Part shown: positions 52,025 through 61,516 of the stretch, in pieces | Position numbering within the stretch: position 1 is the first letter of the stretch | Layout of the letters: every line of letters starts with the position of its first letter | NCBI GenBank assembly: GCA_965229765.1 | Contig: CBDDJT010000003.1 | Span: 1-64,000, forward strand | Source of the DNA: ASV31 sp965229765 | Lineage (GTDB): Bacteria; Pseudomonadota; Alphaproteobacteria; Rhodobacterales; Rhodobacteraceae | Direction: 5' to 3' | DNA: 64,000 nucleotides | The notes under the pieces: model-generated | What the model was told of the DNA's origin: nothing | What the model saw: the letters and a program-made list of their open reading frames with translations, nothing else | The model's database searches: none | Made by a program: the position numbers and the translations under genes

Positions 52025-53524
52025 ATGACCCGCCGCATACCACTCTGGCTTCTTGTCGCGCTGCAACTCGTGGTTTCGGCGGCGTCCCTTGTGGTCGAGA
52101 TTGTCGCCGGGCGAATGCTGGCGCCATACGTGGGCATGTCGCTTTATACGTGGACGGCGGTCATCGCCGTCGTGCTGGCGGGCTTCTCGGCCGGGCATTG
52201 GTGGGGCGGCCATATTGCAGGGCGCCCGGCACCAGAGGCCTTGCGGCGTACTGGCTGGATCATGCTGGCGGCTGCGGCGACGACGGCGGTCGCCGCACCC
52301 CTGCTGGCCCAGGTCGGCGGACCGGTCCTTTCGGTCGTGGGCGATCCGGTCTGGGGCATCATCGTGCTGGCGGGGGCGGTGTTCTTTCTGCCCTCGTTCT
52401 TCGCGGGTGTGCCCGCGCCCGTTCTGACCCGGATCGCGACCGAGGATGCCACCGGCCCGGCGGCGGGACGCGCACTTGGAGCGCTATTTGCGGCAGGCGC
52501 GCTGGGGGCGATTGCAGGCGCTCTGCTGGCGGGGTTCGTCTTCATCTCATGGCTGGGATCGGTAGGAACGATGGCCGCGGTCACGGTGGTCTATGCGTTG
52601 TGCGCGGCGCTTTGCCTTGGGCTTGTCGGGGCAAGGGTTTCCGCGGTTCCCGTCCTTGCCGGGATCGTCGCGATGGGCCTTGCGGCGGCGGGGCTGGCCC
52701 TGCCCCAGCCTTGCGACCGGGAAAGCAGGTATTTCTGCATCCGCAGCGTCGATGTCTCTGCCGACCCGGACAGCCCGGTAAGGATGATGGTGCTGGATCA
52801 CCTGGTCCACGGCATTTCGGCGCGCGACCTGCCGCGCGTGATGTTCACCGACCACACCGCGATGCTCGATGCGCTGGCGCGCCTGCGCGCGCCCCGGCCG
52901 GAGTTTTCGGCATTTGTCATCGGGGGCGGGACATACTCGGTGCCCCGCGCGTTCGCCGATCGCGGGATCGGGCCGGTGACCGTGGCCGAGATAGACCCCG
53001 CGGTCACCGAAACCGCAGTTGCGGCGTTCTGGTTCACGCCCGGCGACATCCGCATCCTGCATGAAGACGCCCGCCGGGCGCTGCGGGAGCGGGGCGATAC
53101 CTATGACGTCATCATAGGCGATGCCTTCAGCGACATTGCCGTGCCTCAGCACCTTGTGACGCGCGAGTTCTTCGAACTCGTCTCGTCGCGGCTGACGCCC
53201 GGCGGCAGCTATCTGATGAACGTGGTGGATTTCGAGGACCGGCTTGCCGTGCTGGGCGCACTGGTGCGCACGCTGCGGCGGGTCTTTCCGGTCGTCGAGG
53301 TCTGGACGGTAAAGGCCTCGCCCGAACCGGGCCAGCGGATGGTTTTCGTGCTGGCTGCAGGAGAGCAGCCCACCCGCGCGGCATCTTTCGCCGTGCCCGC
53401 CCCGGACCGCACCGTCTTCGGTGCGCTGGAGACCGGATTGGTGCAGCAGATCGCCGGACGGGACTCGCTGATCCTGACCGACGATTTCGCGCCTATCGAC
53501 AGGCTGATGGGCAAGACCGACTGA
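52025..53524 (+). CDS. Fused membrane/spermidine-synthase-like protein
   Basis: The 499-residue protein has about seven membrane helices in residues 1-225. A spermidine-synthase-like Rossmann domain follows, with VIGGGTYSVPRAFADRG, VAEIDPAVTETA and DVIIGDAFSD. This architecture is annotated as fused MFS/spermidine synthase. Whether it makes polyamines is unknown; key polyamine-site residues are not obvious to me. The ATG at 52025 is preferred because the first helix starts right after it. The gene lies just beyond the tRNA-Arg and ends against sufS in the opposite direction. Confidence 0.85.
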   Translation: MTRRIPLWLLVALQLVVSAASLVVEIVAGRMLAPYVGMSLYTWTAVIAVVLAGFSAGHWWGGHIAGRPAPEALRRTGWIMLAAAATTAVAAPLLAQVGGPVLSVVGDPVWGIIVLAGAVFFLPSFFAGVPAPVLTRIATEDATGPAAGRALGALFAAGALGAIAGALLAGFVFISWLGSVGTMAAVTVVYALCAALCLGLVGARVSAVPVLAGIVAMGLAAAGLALPQPCDRESRYFCIRSVDVSADPDSPVRMMVLDHLVHGISARDLPRVMFTDHTAMLDALARLRAPRPEFSAFVIGGGTYSVPRAFADRGIGPVTVAEIDPAVTETAVAAFWFTPGDIRILHEDARRALRERGDTYDVIIGDAFSDIAVPQHLVTREFFELVSSRLTPGGSYLMNVVDFEDRLAVLGALVRTLRRVFPVVEVWTVKASPEPGQRMVFVLAAGEQPTRAASFAVPAPDRTVFGALETGLVQQIAGRDSLILTDDFAPIDRLMGKTD

Positions 53525-53527
53525 GCG

Positions 53528-54748
53528 TCAGGCGAAGAGGTCGTGACAAAGCTCCAACGCGTCGACGAGGGCATCCACCTCTGCCTCCGTGTTGTAGAGG
53601 CCAAAGCTGGCACGGCAGGTCGCGCTGAGCCCCAGGTGATCCATCAAAGGCCCGGCACAATGGTGGCCCGCGCGCACGGCGACCCCCTTCTTGTCCAGCA
53701 CGGTCGAGATGTCGTGGGCATGGGCCGGTCCGTCGAGGGTGAACGAAAAGATCGCCGCCTTGTCCTCTGACGTGCCTTGCAGTTGCAGCCAGTTCAGCCC
53801 CGAAAGGCGGTCCCGTGCATAGTCGCGCAACCGGCGTTCATGGGCGGCCACCGCGTCCATCCCAAGGCCCATCATGTAGTCCAGCGCCACGCCAAGTCCG
53901 ATCTGCTGCACGATGCCGGGGGTTCCGGCCTCGAACTTCATCGGAGGATCGGCATAGGTGACGTTGTCCTTGTGCACCTCGCGGATCATGTCGCCCCCGC
54001 CGAGGAAGGGGCGCATCTCGGCCATGCGGTCCTTGCGAATGAACATCGCGCCGGACCCGGAAGGACCATAAAGCTTGTGCCCCGTGATGGCGTAGAAGTC
54101 GCAACCGATGTCCGCAAGGTTCACGGGCATGTGGACCGCGGCCTGACTTCCATCGACCAGCACGGGGATGCCGCGACGGCCCGCTGCCTCGCAGATGGAC
54201 TTCACGTCCACATGGGTCCCCAGAACGTTCGACAGATGAGTGATCGCCACCAGACGCGTGCGCGGCCCCATCGCGTCCATGACTTTCTGCGGATCGAGAT
54301 CGCCGCGCGCGTCCACATCCACCCATTTCAGGACGACACCCTGACGTTCGCGCAGGAAATGCCAGGGTACGATGTTGGCGTGGTGTTCCATTACGCTCAG
54401 GACGATCTCGTCGCCCGCCTGAAGGCGCGGCATCGCCCAGCCATAGGCCACAAGGTTGATCCCCTCGGTCGTGCCCGAGGTCATCACGATTTCATCTTCC
54501 GAAGGGGCCCCGAGAAAACGCGCGACGGTGCCTCGCACAGCCTCGTACTTCTCGGTGGCGAGGTTGGACAGAAAATGCAGGCCGCGATGGACGTTTGCAT
54601 ATTCTTCGGAATACGCACGCGTGATGGCGTCGATGACAACCTGCGGTTTTTGTGCCGACGCGCCGTTGTCAAGATAGACCAGTGGCTTGCCGTTTACCTT
54701 CCGTGACAGGATGGGAAAATCAGCGCGAACCCTTGCGACGTCGTACAT
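53528..54748 (-). CDS. sufS: Cysteine desulfurase SufS
   Basis: The 406-residue protein is a type II (SufS) cysteine desulfurase: PLP lysine in TGHKLYGPSG, and the persulfide-forming cysteine in RAGHHCAGPLM. It takes sulfur from cysteine for Fe-S cluster assembly on the SufBCD scaffold. The start is the ATG at 54748 (MYDVARVRADFPILS), 4 bases after the stop of the preceding Yip1-like gene. It is the last gene of the iscR-suf operon. No sufE or sufU gene is present in the window. Confidence 0.95.
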   Translation of the reverse strand: MYDVARVRADFPILSRKVNGKPLVYLDNGASAQKPQVVIDAITRAYSEEYANVHRGLHFLSNLATEKYEAVRGTVARFLGAPSEDEIVMTSGTTEGINLVAYGWAMPRLQAGDEIVLSVMEHHANIVPWHFLRERQGVVLKWVDVDARGDLDPQKVMDAMGPRTRLVAITHLSNVLGTHVDVKSICEAAGRRGIPVLVDGSQAAVHMPVNLADIGCDFYAITGHKLYGPSGSGAMFIRKDRMAEMRPFLGGGDMIREVHKDNVTYADPPMKFEAGTPGIVQQIGLGVALDYMMGLGMDAVAAHERRLRDYARDRLSGLNWLQLQGTSEDKAAIFSFTLDGPAHAHDISTVLDKKGVAVRAGHHCAGPLMDHLGLSATCRASFGLYNTEAEVDALVDALELCHDLFA

Positions 54749-54752
54749 GGCG

Positions 54753-55340
54753 CTACACCCCGACAACCTGCACGCCGATCATCGAGAAGACGATCGACAT
54801 AAGGACCGCGAGGCCGATCATCGACAGGATGATAAGCATGAAGACACGACCCAGTGACCGGAACCCATGCAGTTCCGCGACGAAATTCGTCAGCAGCCAG
54901 AAGAAGAGACCCACGCCCGCAATGCCGAGAAGCCCGGCCAGAGGCGGCACGACCAGAAGTGCAAGGGTCTGCACAACCTGAAGCGCGACGAAAATGCACT
55001 GCATCCAGGCCATGAGAAGAATGGTGTCGTCAAAGCTGCCCTTGCCGCCCAACGCGCGGCCGATCCAGAAGACAGCAAAAACCATGATGACCATCGTCGC
55101 CAGCTGGATGGTGGTGCTGACAAGCGGGTTGCTCAGCAGCGGGGCCATCATCATGTCGCTGCCGGGATTCAGAAAGGTGGTGACCTGCGCAAGAAGAACG
55201 CTGACGATCACTACCGCGATCAGGGCTTCCCAACGGGAATTGCGCGGCAGCGAAAGGGCCATGACCTCGCGCGCGCCCGCGCGGGGGTCCTTGACGCTTT
55301 CAATGGCGCGCCGCGTCAGCTCTGCAAATGTAAGGGTCAT
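54753..55340 (-). CDS. Yip1-family membrane protein
   Basis: The 195-residue protein has five likely membrane segments after a short cytoplasmic start (MTLTFAELTRRAIESVKDP), including FWIGRALGGKGSFDDTILLMAWMQCIF, typical of the YIP1 family. Its function in bacteria is unknown. It sits inside the suf operon between sufD and sufS and overlaps the previous small membrane protein gene by ATGA. Confidence 0.85.
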   Translation of the reverse strand: MTLTFAELTRRAIESVKDPRAGAREVMALSLPRNSRWEALIAVVIVSVLLAQVTTFLNPGSDMMMAPLLSNPLVSTTIQLATMVIMVFAVFWIGRALGGKGSFDDTILLMAWMQCIFVALQVVQTLALLVVPPLAGLLGIAGVGLFFWLLTNFVAELHGFRSLGRVFMLIILSMIGLAVLMSIVFSMIGVQVVGV

Positions 55341-55831
55341 GCCGTTGCGTCCGGTCGTTCTGCCTCGATAAGGGACAGCAACCAGATCATCCCGAAACCC
55401 GCAAGCGCAATCGCGCCCACGACCGACAACTCCGGTCCCGGGCCGATGAAGCCTGCGACCAGCCCGTTCAACAACCACAGGGGGGCGGAGGCAAGCAGGG
55501 CCCAGAACAAGGCCAGCCGTGCGTCGGCATAGCGCCCCGTGCCGCCAAGCGCCCTTGCCAAGAGGTGAGACATCGCGGCGAGAACGTATAGCAGTAACGG
55601 CGCGATGAACATCCATGCCAAAAGCGCGCCGCCCAGGCGCGCCGAAAGCGGTACCGAGGGGTCATCGAATGCCTGTCGGCTCAGGGAAGGCCACTGAGAC
55701 ACGAAGATCAGCCCACACGCCACCAGCAAGTAGAACAGCGCCACATCCTCGCCCGCACCAGCGGCGAGCTTGCGCCGCATCACCAGCCTGGGCGCGCGAT
55801 AACTCGCCACGATATCGGTTGTCAGCGCCAT
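55337..55831 (-). CDS. Membrane protein of unknown function, Yip1-like
   Basis: The 164-residue protein has four membrane helices and the pattern LARALGGTGRYADARLALFWALLAS, similar to the conserved part of the Yip1 neighbour. The two may be diverged paralogues that form a complex. It overlaps both sufD and the next gene by ATGA. A function in iron or cluster delivery is only suggested by location. Confidence 0.8.
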   Translation of the reverse strand: MALTTDIVASYRAPRLVMRRKLAAGAGEDVALFYLLVACGLIFVSQWPSLSRQAFDDPSVPLSARLGGALLAWMFIAPLLLYVLAAMSHLLARALGGTGRYADARLALFWALLASAPLWLLNGLVAGFIGPGPELSVVGAIALAGFGMIWLLSLIEAERPDATA

Positions 55832-57120
55832 CAGTCCCTGCGACGTGCCAGCCAGCTTTCAAGCCGCGAAAGGATGTCCGAGGCGATCTCGGGATCCTCG
55901 ATCTCTTCGATCGCCTCTGCAAGGAAGGCAAGAACCAGAAGGTCCTGCGCCTCGCCACGCGGCACGCCCCGTGAGCGCAGATAGAACAGTGCCGTTTCGT
56001 CGATGGCCCCTGTCGTCGATCCGTGGCTGCACTTTACGTCGTCGGCGTAGATCTCCAGCTCTGGCTTTGCCGAGAACTCACTTTCATCGTCGAGCAAGAG
56101 TGCCTGGCTAATCTGATAGCCGTCGGTCTTCTGTGCGCCCGGCTTCACAAGGATCTTGCCCTGGAACACGCCAACCGCGCCGTTCCGCAGCACTTTCTTG
56201 AAGACCTGGCGGCTTTCGCAGCGCTCTGCATCATGGGTGACAAACACAGTATCATCGTGATGAAACACGCCGTGCCCCATCGCCGCCCCGGCCACGTTGG
56301 CAATTGCATCGTCTCCGGTGAATTCTATCACCGCCTCGTTACGTGTCAGCACACCATTGGCCGTCAGTGTGAACGACTTGTAGACACTTCCCGCCCCCAG
56401 GCGCGCGAACATGTGGGTCACGGCGCGACGCTCGTGATCGCGGCCTTGTGCGCGGACATGGTGGAAGCGCGCGCCATCGGCCACGTCGACCTCGATGCAC
56501 TTGTTAAAGCGCGCTGCGGCCGGGCCGTTCTCCAGAAGTGTGACCTCTGCCCCGGGCTCGACCCTGACAAGATGATGCAACACTGCATCCGAACTGGTAT
56601 CGCGATGCAGGTAGATCAGCGATATCGGGCGACTGGGCTTGCCCGTGACCCGGATAATCACTCCGTCCTTCGCAACCGCACTGTTGAGCGCGGCAAGCGG
56701 CCTGGCGACATCGACATGCGCCCGCGTTTCAAGCACCCCATAAAGCTCGCGCGCCCAATGAATGTCGGCAGCAGCGGCTTCGGACAAGTGCGTGATCTCG
56801 ACCCCTTCCATGGACGGGTCATCCGAGGCTTCTGGATCGAAGACCCCATCGACAAAGACCATCTTCAATCGGTCGATCGCACCGAAAACCGGATCCTCAT
56901 CCGCGACAAAAACCGCCGCCTCGGCTGCGGGCCTTTGAAACAGCGTCTCGGGCTGCGTGAAGCGCCAGTATTCGTCACGGCGCACCGGAACGCCCATACT
57001 GCGGAGACGCTCGAACGCCGCCTGCCGTGCAGCGCCAGCCCAGGCCCCGCCTTCGGGTATCGTCACCTGGGCGAGGAAAGCCTCGGTCGCGTCCTGTTTT
57101 GCCTTGGGCAGCGCCATCAT
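55831..57120 (-). CDS. sufD: Fe-S assembly protein SufD
   Basis: The 429-residue protein has the SufB/D beta-helix core and the C-terminal conserved part DDVKCSHGSTTGAIDETALFYLRSRGV (around residues 345-371). With SufB and SufC it forms the SufBC2D scaffold in the cytoplasm. The start is ATG ATG at 57120/57117; the first overlaps the sufC stop as ATGA. Confidence 0.95.
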   Translation of the reverse strand: MMALPKAKQDATEAFLAQVTIPEGGAWAGAARQAAFERLRSMGVPVRRDEYWRFTQPETLFQRPAAEAAVFVADEDPVFGAIDRLKMVFVDGVFDPEASDDPSMEGVEITHLSEAAAADIHWARELYGVLETRAHVDVARPLAALNSAVAKDGVIIRVTGKPSRPISLIYLHRDTSSDAVLHHLVRVEPGAEVTLLENGPAAARFNKCIEVDVADGARFHHVRAQGRDHERRAVTHMFARLGAGSVYKSFTLTANGVLTRNEAVIEFTGDDAIANVAGAAMGHGVFHHDDTVFVTHDAERCESRQVFKKVLRNGAVGVFQGKILVKPGAQKTDGYQISQALLLDDESEFSAKPELEIYADDVKCSHGSTTGAIDETALFYLRSRGVPRGEAQDLLVLAFLAEAIEEIEDPEIASDILSRLESWLARRRD

Positions 57121-57872
57121 CCAGCCTCCGCCAGCAGATCCTGGTAGCCGTTCTTCTCGACCTCCAGCGCCAGTTCGGGGCCGCCCGTCTTTACAATGCG
57201 ACCCGACGCCATGATGTGCACAACGTCGGGAACGATATGGTCGAGAAGGCGCTGGTAATGTGTGATGACCAGAAAGCCTCGCCCCTCATCGCGCAGCGCA
57301 TTGACCCCGTCGGACACCAGCTTCATCGCGTCTACGTCGAGCCCGGAATCGGTTTCGTCGAGAATGCACATCCTGGGCTCCAGAACAGCCATTTGCAGGA
57401 TCTCGTTGCGCTTCTTCTCGCCTCCGGAGAAGCCCATGTTGACCGGCCGTTTCAACATGTCGGCATCGATCTTGAGCGTCTTGGCCTTCTCGCGAACGAG
57501 CTTGAGAAAATCACCGGCGCTAACTTCGGGCTCGCCGCGCGCCTTGCGCTGGGCATTCAGAGCCGTACGCAAGAAGGTCATGTTGCCGACGCCGGGGATC
57601 TCGACCGGATACTGAAACGCAAGGAAAAGCCCGGCCGCGGCGCGCTCTTCGGGCTCTTGCTCCAGAAGATCGACGCCTTCCAGAGTGGCCGATCCAGCCG
57701 TCACCTCGTAGCCGTCCCGGCCGGACAAGACATAGGAGAGCGTCGACTTGCCGGAGCCGTTCGGACCCATGATCGCGTGGACCTTGCCAGCCTCGACAGT
57801 CAGGTTGACACCCTTGAGGATTTCCTTGTTCTCTTCTTCAAGACGCACGTGCAGGTTCTTGATTTCCAGCAT
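57117..57872 (-). CDS. sufC: Fe-S assembly ATPase SufC
   Basis: The 251-residue ABC-type ATPase has Walker A GPNGSGKSTL, signature FSGGEKKRNEI and Walker B MCILDETDSGLD, the exact SufC style. It drives conformational change in the SufBCD scaffold. GGAAAGGA lies upstream of the ATG. It overlaps sufD and is preceded by a methyltransferase-like gene. Confidence 0.97.
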   Translation of the reverse strand: MLEIKNLHVRLEEENKEILKGVNLTVEAGKVHAIMGPNGSGKSTLSYVLSGRDGYEVTAGSATLEGVDLLEQEPEERAAAGLFLAFQYPVEIPGVGNMTFLRTALNAQRKARGEPEVSAGDFLKLVREKAKTLKIDADMLKRPVNMGFSGGEKKRNEILQMAVLEPRMCILDETDSGLDVDAMKLVSDGVNALRDEGRGFLVITHYQRLLDHIVPDVVHIMASGRIVKTGGPELALEVEKNGYQDLLAEAG

Positions 57873-57900
57873 CTTTTCGTTCCTTTCCGACGGCCCTGCG

Positions 57901-58515
57901 TCACATGACGCGGCCGAACATTTCCATGATGCGCGCCAAGCGCGCGGGTGGGATCGCCGTGGGCTCCAGTTCGAATCGGGCCATGCGCCCGCGCACGTCC
58001 ACCGGCTTCACGAAGTCTTCCACCTCGTGGTACTTTTCTCGTCCTGCGTAATCGTCGAAGAGCGCCACCACCGGGCGCTCTATCCGGTAGAGCGTGGTCA
58101 GAAGGCAGGCCACACGAAACCGTCCGTCGATCAGCACAACGTCGGGATGCACGAAATCGTCACGGTCCCAGACGCTGAGCGGATAGCGGTGATAGCGGCG
58201 CCACCGCGTGTCGCTGACCGGGCGCCCCCATTCCTTGGTCTTTCCGATGTTGGCGTAGTGCAGGTGAACGGTGGACTTGGGTGGGTTGGCGTCGAAATAT
58301 CGCTGCATCATCTGCGACCAGGCCTTGTCGCTTTCCACCGAGAACACGGTCTTTCCACCCGCTTCGGCGGCCAGCACGGTCGATCCGCCGGACCCGTATT
58401 CAAGGATCGCAGAGGCCGCGCCATAGCTTTCTCGCACCCATTCGGCAGCCTCTTCGGGCAGTGTCAGGACAGGCCGTTCGGGAACGGCCAGAGTTGGATC
58501 GGTGGACTCGTTCAT
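57901..58515 (-). CDS. SAM-dependent methyltransferase-like protein
   Basis: The 204-residue protein has a class I Rossmann start, AILEYGSGGSTVLAAEAGGKTVFSVESD (residues 37-64), resembling a SAM-binding motif I and acidic loop. A later VVLIDGRFRVACLLTTLYR and DDYAGREKYHEVEDF follow. Its substrate is unknown. It is inserted between the YbjQ-type gene and sufC in the suf operon. Confidence 0.75.
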   Translation of the reverse strand: MNESTDPTLAVPERPVLTLPEEAAEWVRESYGAASAILEYGSGGSTVLAAEAGGKTVFSVESDKAWSQMMQRYFDANPPKSTVHLHYANIGKTKEWGRPVSDTRWRRYHRYPLSVWDRDDFVHPDVVLIDGRFRVACLLTTLYRIERPVVALFDDYAGREKYHEVEDFVKPVDVRGRMARFELEPTAIPPARLARIMEMFGRVM

Positions 58516-58519
58516 CGTA

Positions 58520-58831
58520 TCAGTCCAGCGTCACCGCTGTGCCCGAGGCCGAGACCATCAGCATGTTGTTGATGACCTCGTAGTCCAGATCCACGCCGAC
58601 GACCGCGTCGCCCCCCATTGCCCTTGCGCGTTCCTCAAGTTCGCCGATCGCGGTTTCGCGGGCTTCTGCCAGCGACGCCTCATAGGCACCCGAGCGGCCA
58701 CCAATGATATCGGTGATCCCTGCGAAGATGTCGCGGAAGACGTTTGCCCCGACAATTGCCTCGCCAACCGCGATGCCGCGATAACCGGTGATCCGGCGGC
58801 CCTCTATCGTGGGGGTGGTTGTGACGATCAT
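58520..58831 (-). CDS. YbjQ family protein (UPF0145, heavy-metal-binding domain)
   Basis: The 103-residue protein matches the YbjQ family throughout: MIVTTTPTIEGRRITGYRGI, then GANVFRDIFAGITDIIGGRSGAYE and GDAVVGVDLDYEVIN. The family forms pentamers and has no proven biochemical role. It lies 4 bp upstream of the methyltransferase-like gene within the suf operon. Confidence 0.93.
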   Translation of the reverse strand: MIVTTTPTIEGRRITGYRGIAVGEAIVGANVFRDIFAGITDIIGGRSGAYEASLAEARETAIGELEERARAMGGDAVVGVDLDYEVINNMLMVSASGTAVTLD

Positions 58832-58878
58832 GATACCTTTTCCCTGACCCGACGTGCCTTGTCACGGACCTGCCGACA

Positions 58879-60405
58879 TCAGCCGACCGACCCCTCCAGC
58901 GAGATGGCGACCAGTTGCTGGGCTTCCATCGCGAACTCCATCGGAAGTGCCTGCAGCACTTCCTTGCAGAAGCCGTTGACAACCAGAGCCACTGCTTCTT
59001 CCTCGTCCATCCCCCGCGAGCGGCAATAGAACAGCTGATCGTCATCGACCTTGGAGGTCGTGGCCTCGTGCTCGACCCGGCTGGAAGTGTTCTTTACCTC
59101 GATGTAGGGCACCGTGTGGGCGCCGCACTGATTGCCGATCAGCAAGCTGTCGCACTGGGTGTAGTTGCGGCTTCCGGTGGCCTTGCGGTGCATGGACACG
59201 AGCCCGCGATACGTGTTCTGCGCGCGGCCGGCGCTTATGCCCTTGGACACGATGCGCGAGCGGGTGTTCTTGCCAAGATGCACCATCTTGGTGCCCGTAT
59301 CGGCCTGCTGCATGTTGTTGGTGATGGCGATGGAATAGAACTCGCCCTGGCTCTCGTCGCCGCGCAGGATGCAGGACGGGTACTTCCAGGTTACGGCGGA
59401 GCCGGTTTCCACCTGCGTCCACATGACCTTGGACCGGTCACCGCGGCAATCAGCGCGCTTCGTCACGAAATTGTAGATCCCGCCCTTGCCGTTCTCGTCG
59501 CCGGGATACCAGTTCTGGACAGTCGAATACTTGATCTCGGCATCGTCGAGCGCAACAAGTTCCACCACCGCTGCGTGCAGTTGGTGGGTATCGCGTTGCG
59601 GCGCGGTACAGCCTTCGAGATAGGATACGTAGGCGCCCTTGTCGGCAATGATCAGCGTGCGCTCGAACTGGCCCGTGTTTTCTGCGTTGATGCGGAAGTA
59701 GGTGGACAGTTCCATCGGACAGCGCACGCCCGGCGGCACGTAGACGAACGACCCATCGGAGAAAACGGCACTGTTGAGCGTCGCAAAATAGTTATCGCTG
59801 ACAGGAACGACCGAGCCGAGGTATTTCTTCACCAGATCGGGGTGCTTCTGCACCGCCTCGGAAATGGAACAGAATATCACGCCCGCCTGTTCAAGCTCCT
59901 TTTGGAAGGTCGTGCCCACGGAAACCGAATCGAACACCGCATCGACCGCAACCTTGCGCCCCTCTGCCGGAGCTGAATCGCTGCCCTCGACACCGGCAAG
60001 GATCATCTGCTCCTTCAGCGGGATGCCAAGTTTCTCGTAGGTCGCCAGAAGCTTTGGGTCGACCTCGTCCAGCGACTTGGGTTTTTCCAGCATCGACTTG
60101 GGCTTGGCGTAATAATACTGTTCCTGATAGTCGATGGCCGGATAGTCCACCATCGCCCAGTCCGGTTCAGTCATCTCGACCCAACGGCGAAAGGCGCCAA
60201 GCCGCCATTCGGTCATCCACTCGGGCTCGTTGTTCTTTTCCGAGATGAGGCGAACGATGTCTTCGTTCAGGCCCTTGGGGGCATACTCCATCTCGATCTC
60301 GGTTTCCCAGCCGTGCTTGTACTTGCCGGCCATGGATTTGACGGCAGCGACCGTATCGTGATCGACCCCGTCCCTGATTTCGGTCTTCTCGTCCAGAACC
60401 GTCAT
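58879..60405 (-). CDS. sufB: Fe-S assembly scaffold protein SufB
   Basis: The 508-residue protein has SufB hallmarks, including YLEGCTAPQRDTHQLHAAVVELVALDDAEIKYSTVQNWYPGDENGKGGIYNFVTKR and the C-terminal HEATTSKVDDDQLFYCRSRG (cysteine implicated in cluster binding). It is the main scaffold for nascent clusters. The ATG at 60405 (MTVLDEKTEIRDG) is used; the open frame runs upstream into the preceding desulfurase gene's antisense-free region but lacks homology. Confidence 0.96.
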   Translation of the reverse strand: MTVLDEKTEIRDGVDHDTVAAVKSMAGKYKHGWETEIEMEYAPKGLNEDIVRLISEKNNEPEWMTEWRLGAFRRWVEMTEPDWAMVDYPAIDYQEQYYYAKPKSMLEKPKSLDEVDPKLLATYEKLGIPLKEQMILAGVEGSDSAPAEGRKVAVDAVFDSVSVGTTFQKELEQAGVIFCSISEAVQKHPDLVKKYLGSVVPVSDNYFATLNSAVFSDGSFVYVPPGVRCPMELSTYFRINAENTGQFERTLIIADKGAYVSYLEGCTAPQRDTHQLHAAVVELVALDDAEIKYSTVQNWYPGDENGKGGIYNFVTKRADCRGDRSKVMWTQVETGSAVTWKYPSCILRGDESQGEFYSIAITNNMQQADTGTKMVHLGKNTRSRIVSKGISAGRAQNTYRGLVSMHRKATGSRNYTQCDSLLIGNQCGAHTVPYIEVKNTSSRVEHEATTSKVDDDQLFYCRSRGMDEEEAVALVVNGFCKEVLQALPMEFAMEAQQLVAISLEGSVG

Positions 60406-60415
60406 GTCCGTCCTT

Positions 60416-61492
60416 TCACGCCGCCCTGGCTTTGAATTTCCGGTACTGCGCCGTCCAGGCATCGGCAAAACGCAGCACATCATTTTCCGTCGTCGTCGGG
60501 CCAAGCGAGACCCGAATGGCACAGCCCGCCACCTCTGCGCCAAACCCCATGGCACGAAGGACCCGGCTTTCCTGCACCTTGCCCGAGGAGCACGCAGACC
60601 CTGCGGATATTGCGAACCCGGCCAGATCCATCTGCATGACCTGCGTTTCTCCGCGCCACCCCGGAACCGCAAGGCAAAGCGTATTCGGTATCCGTCGCAT
60701 ATCTTTTCCGACCAAAATAGTCTCCGATCCGGCAGCCTCAACACTTTTTTCTAGAATATTTCTAAGTTTTTCGACTTCTGCCCAAACGCCCGCCTCCAGA
60801 TCTCTGATCGAAGCACGAAGAGCGGCTGCGAAGCCCATGATTCCCAACACATTCTCTGTTCCGGACCGCCGCCCCATCTCTTGACCGCCGCCGGTCAGCA
60901 AGGAAGGGATTTCCAATCCGTCACGAAGAACAAGGGCGCCTACCCCCTTTGGACCTCCGAGTTTGTGGGCAGACAGAACGGCAAGATCGGCCTTGGACCA
61001 TGCAAAGGAGAACGGAACACGCCCCACCGCCTGCGTCACATCCAGCAGGACCTGATCGACCGAACCTCCCGGCACCGGCCAACCACCCCCTGCCCGGTCG
61101 GGAAGCTCTGTCAGGATGCCGGTCTCGCTGTTCGCGAGTCCCATTCCCAGTGTGCCGACGACGTCGCCGTCCACACGGTCCTGTCGCCTGTGCGCCCACA
61201 GAGCATCATGGGCAGTGGGCTGAACAACAACCGCCGCGTTCTGCGGCAACAGGCCGAGAAGAGATGCGGCCTCTGTCGCACCGCTGGTAAAGACGATTTC
61301 GGACGGTTTGCACCCAAGGTCTGTTGCAATCTCGGCCCGCGCCCGCTCGATCAGCGCGCGGGCGGCGCGACCTTCGGCATGAACAGAGGCCGGGTTTCCA
61401 ACGACATCCATCGCCCCGCACATGGCCTCTCGTGCTTCTGGGCGAAGCGGCGCGGTCGCGTTCCAGTCAAGATAGGTGCGATTAGGGGACAT
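60416..61492 (-). CDS. Cysteine desulfurase, IscS/NifS-like
   Basis: The 358-residue protein is a type I cysteine desulfurase: YLDWNATAPL start, PLP lysine in LSAHKLGGPKGVG and a mobile-loop cysteine in SAGSACSSGK. It is somewhat shorter than classical IscS (about 400). It lies between iscR and sufB, so the operon encodes two desulfurases of different classes. The ATG at 61492 is preferred over TTG 61504. Confidence 0.92.
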   Translation of the reverse strand: MSPNRTYLDWNATAPLRPEAREAMCGAMDVVGNPASVHAEGRAARALIERARAEIATDLGCKPSEIVFTSGATEAASLLGLLPQNAAVVVQPTAHDALWAHRRQDRVDGDVVGTLGMGLANSETGILTELPDRAGGGWPVPGGSVDQVLLDVTQAVGRVPFSFAWSKADLAVLSAHKLGGPKGVGALVLRDGLEIPSLLTGGGQEMGRRSGTENVLGIMGFAAALRASIRDLEAGVWAEVEKLRNILEKSVEAAGSETILVGKDMRRIPNTLCLAVPGWRGETQVMQMDLAGFAISAGSACSSGKVQESRVLRAMGFGAEVAGCAIRVSLGPTTTENDVLRFADAWTAQYRKFKARAA

Positions 61493-61516
61493 AAGGCCAG
61501 TCAACCCAGCATTCGA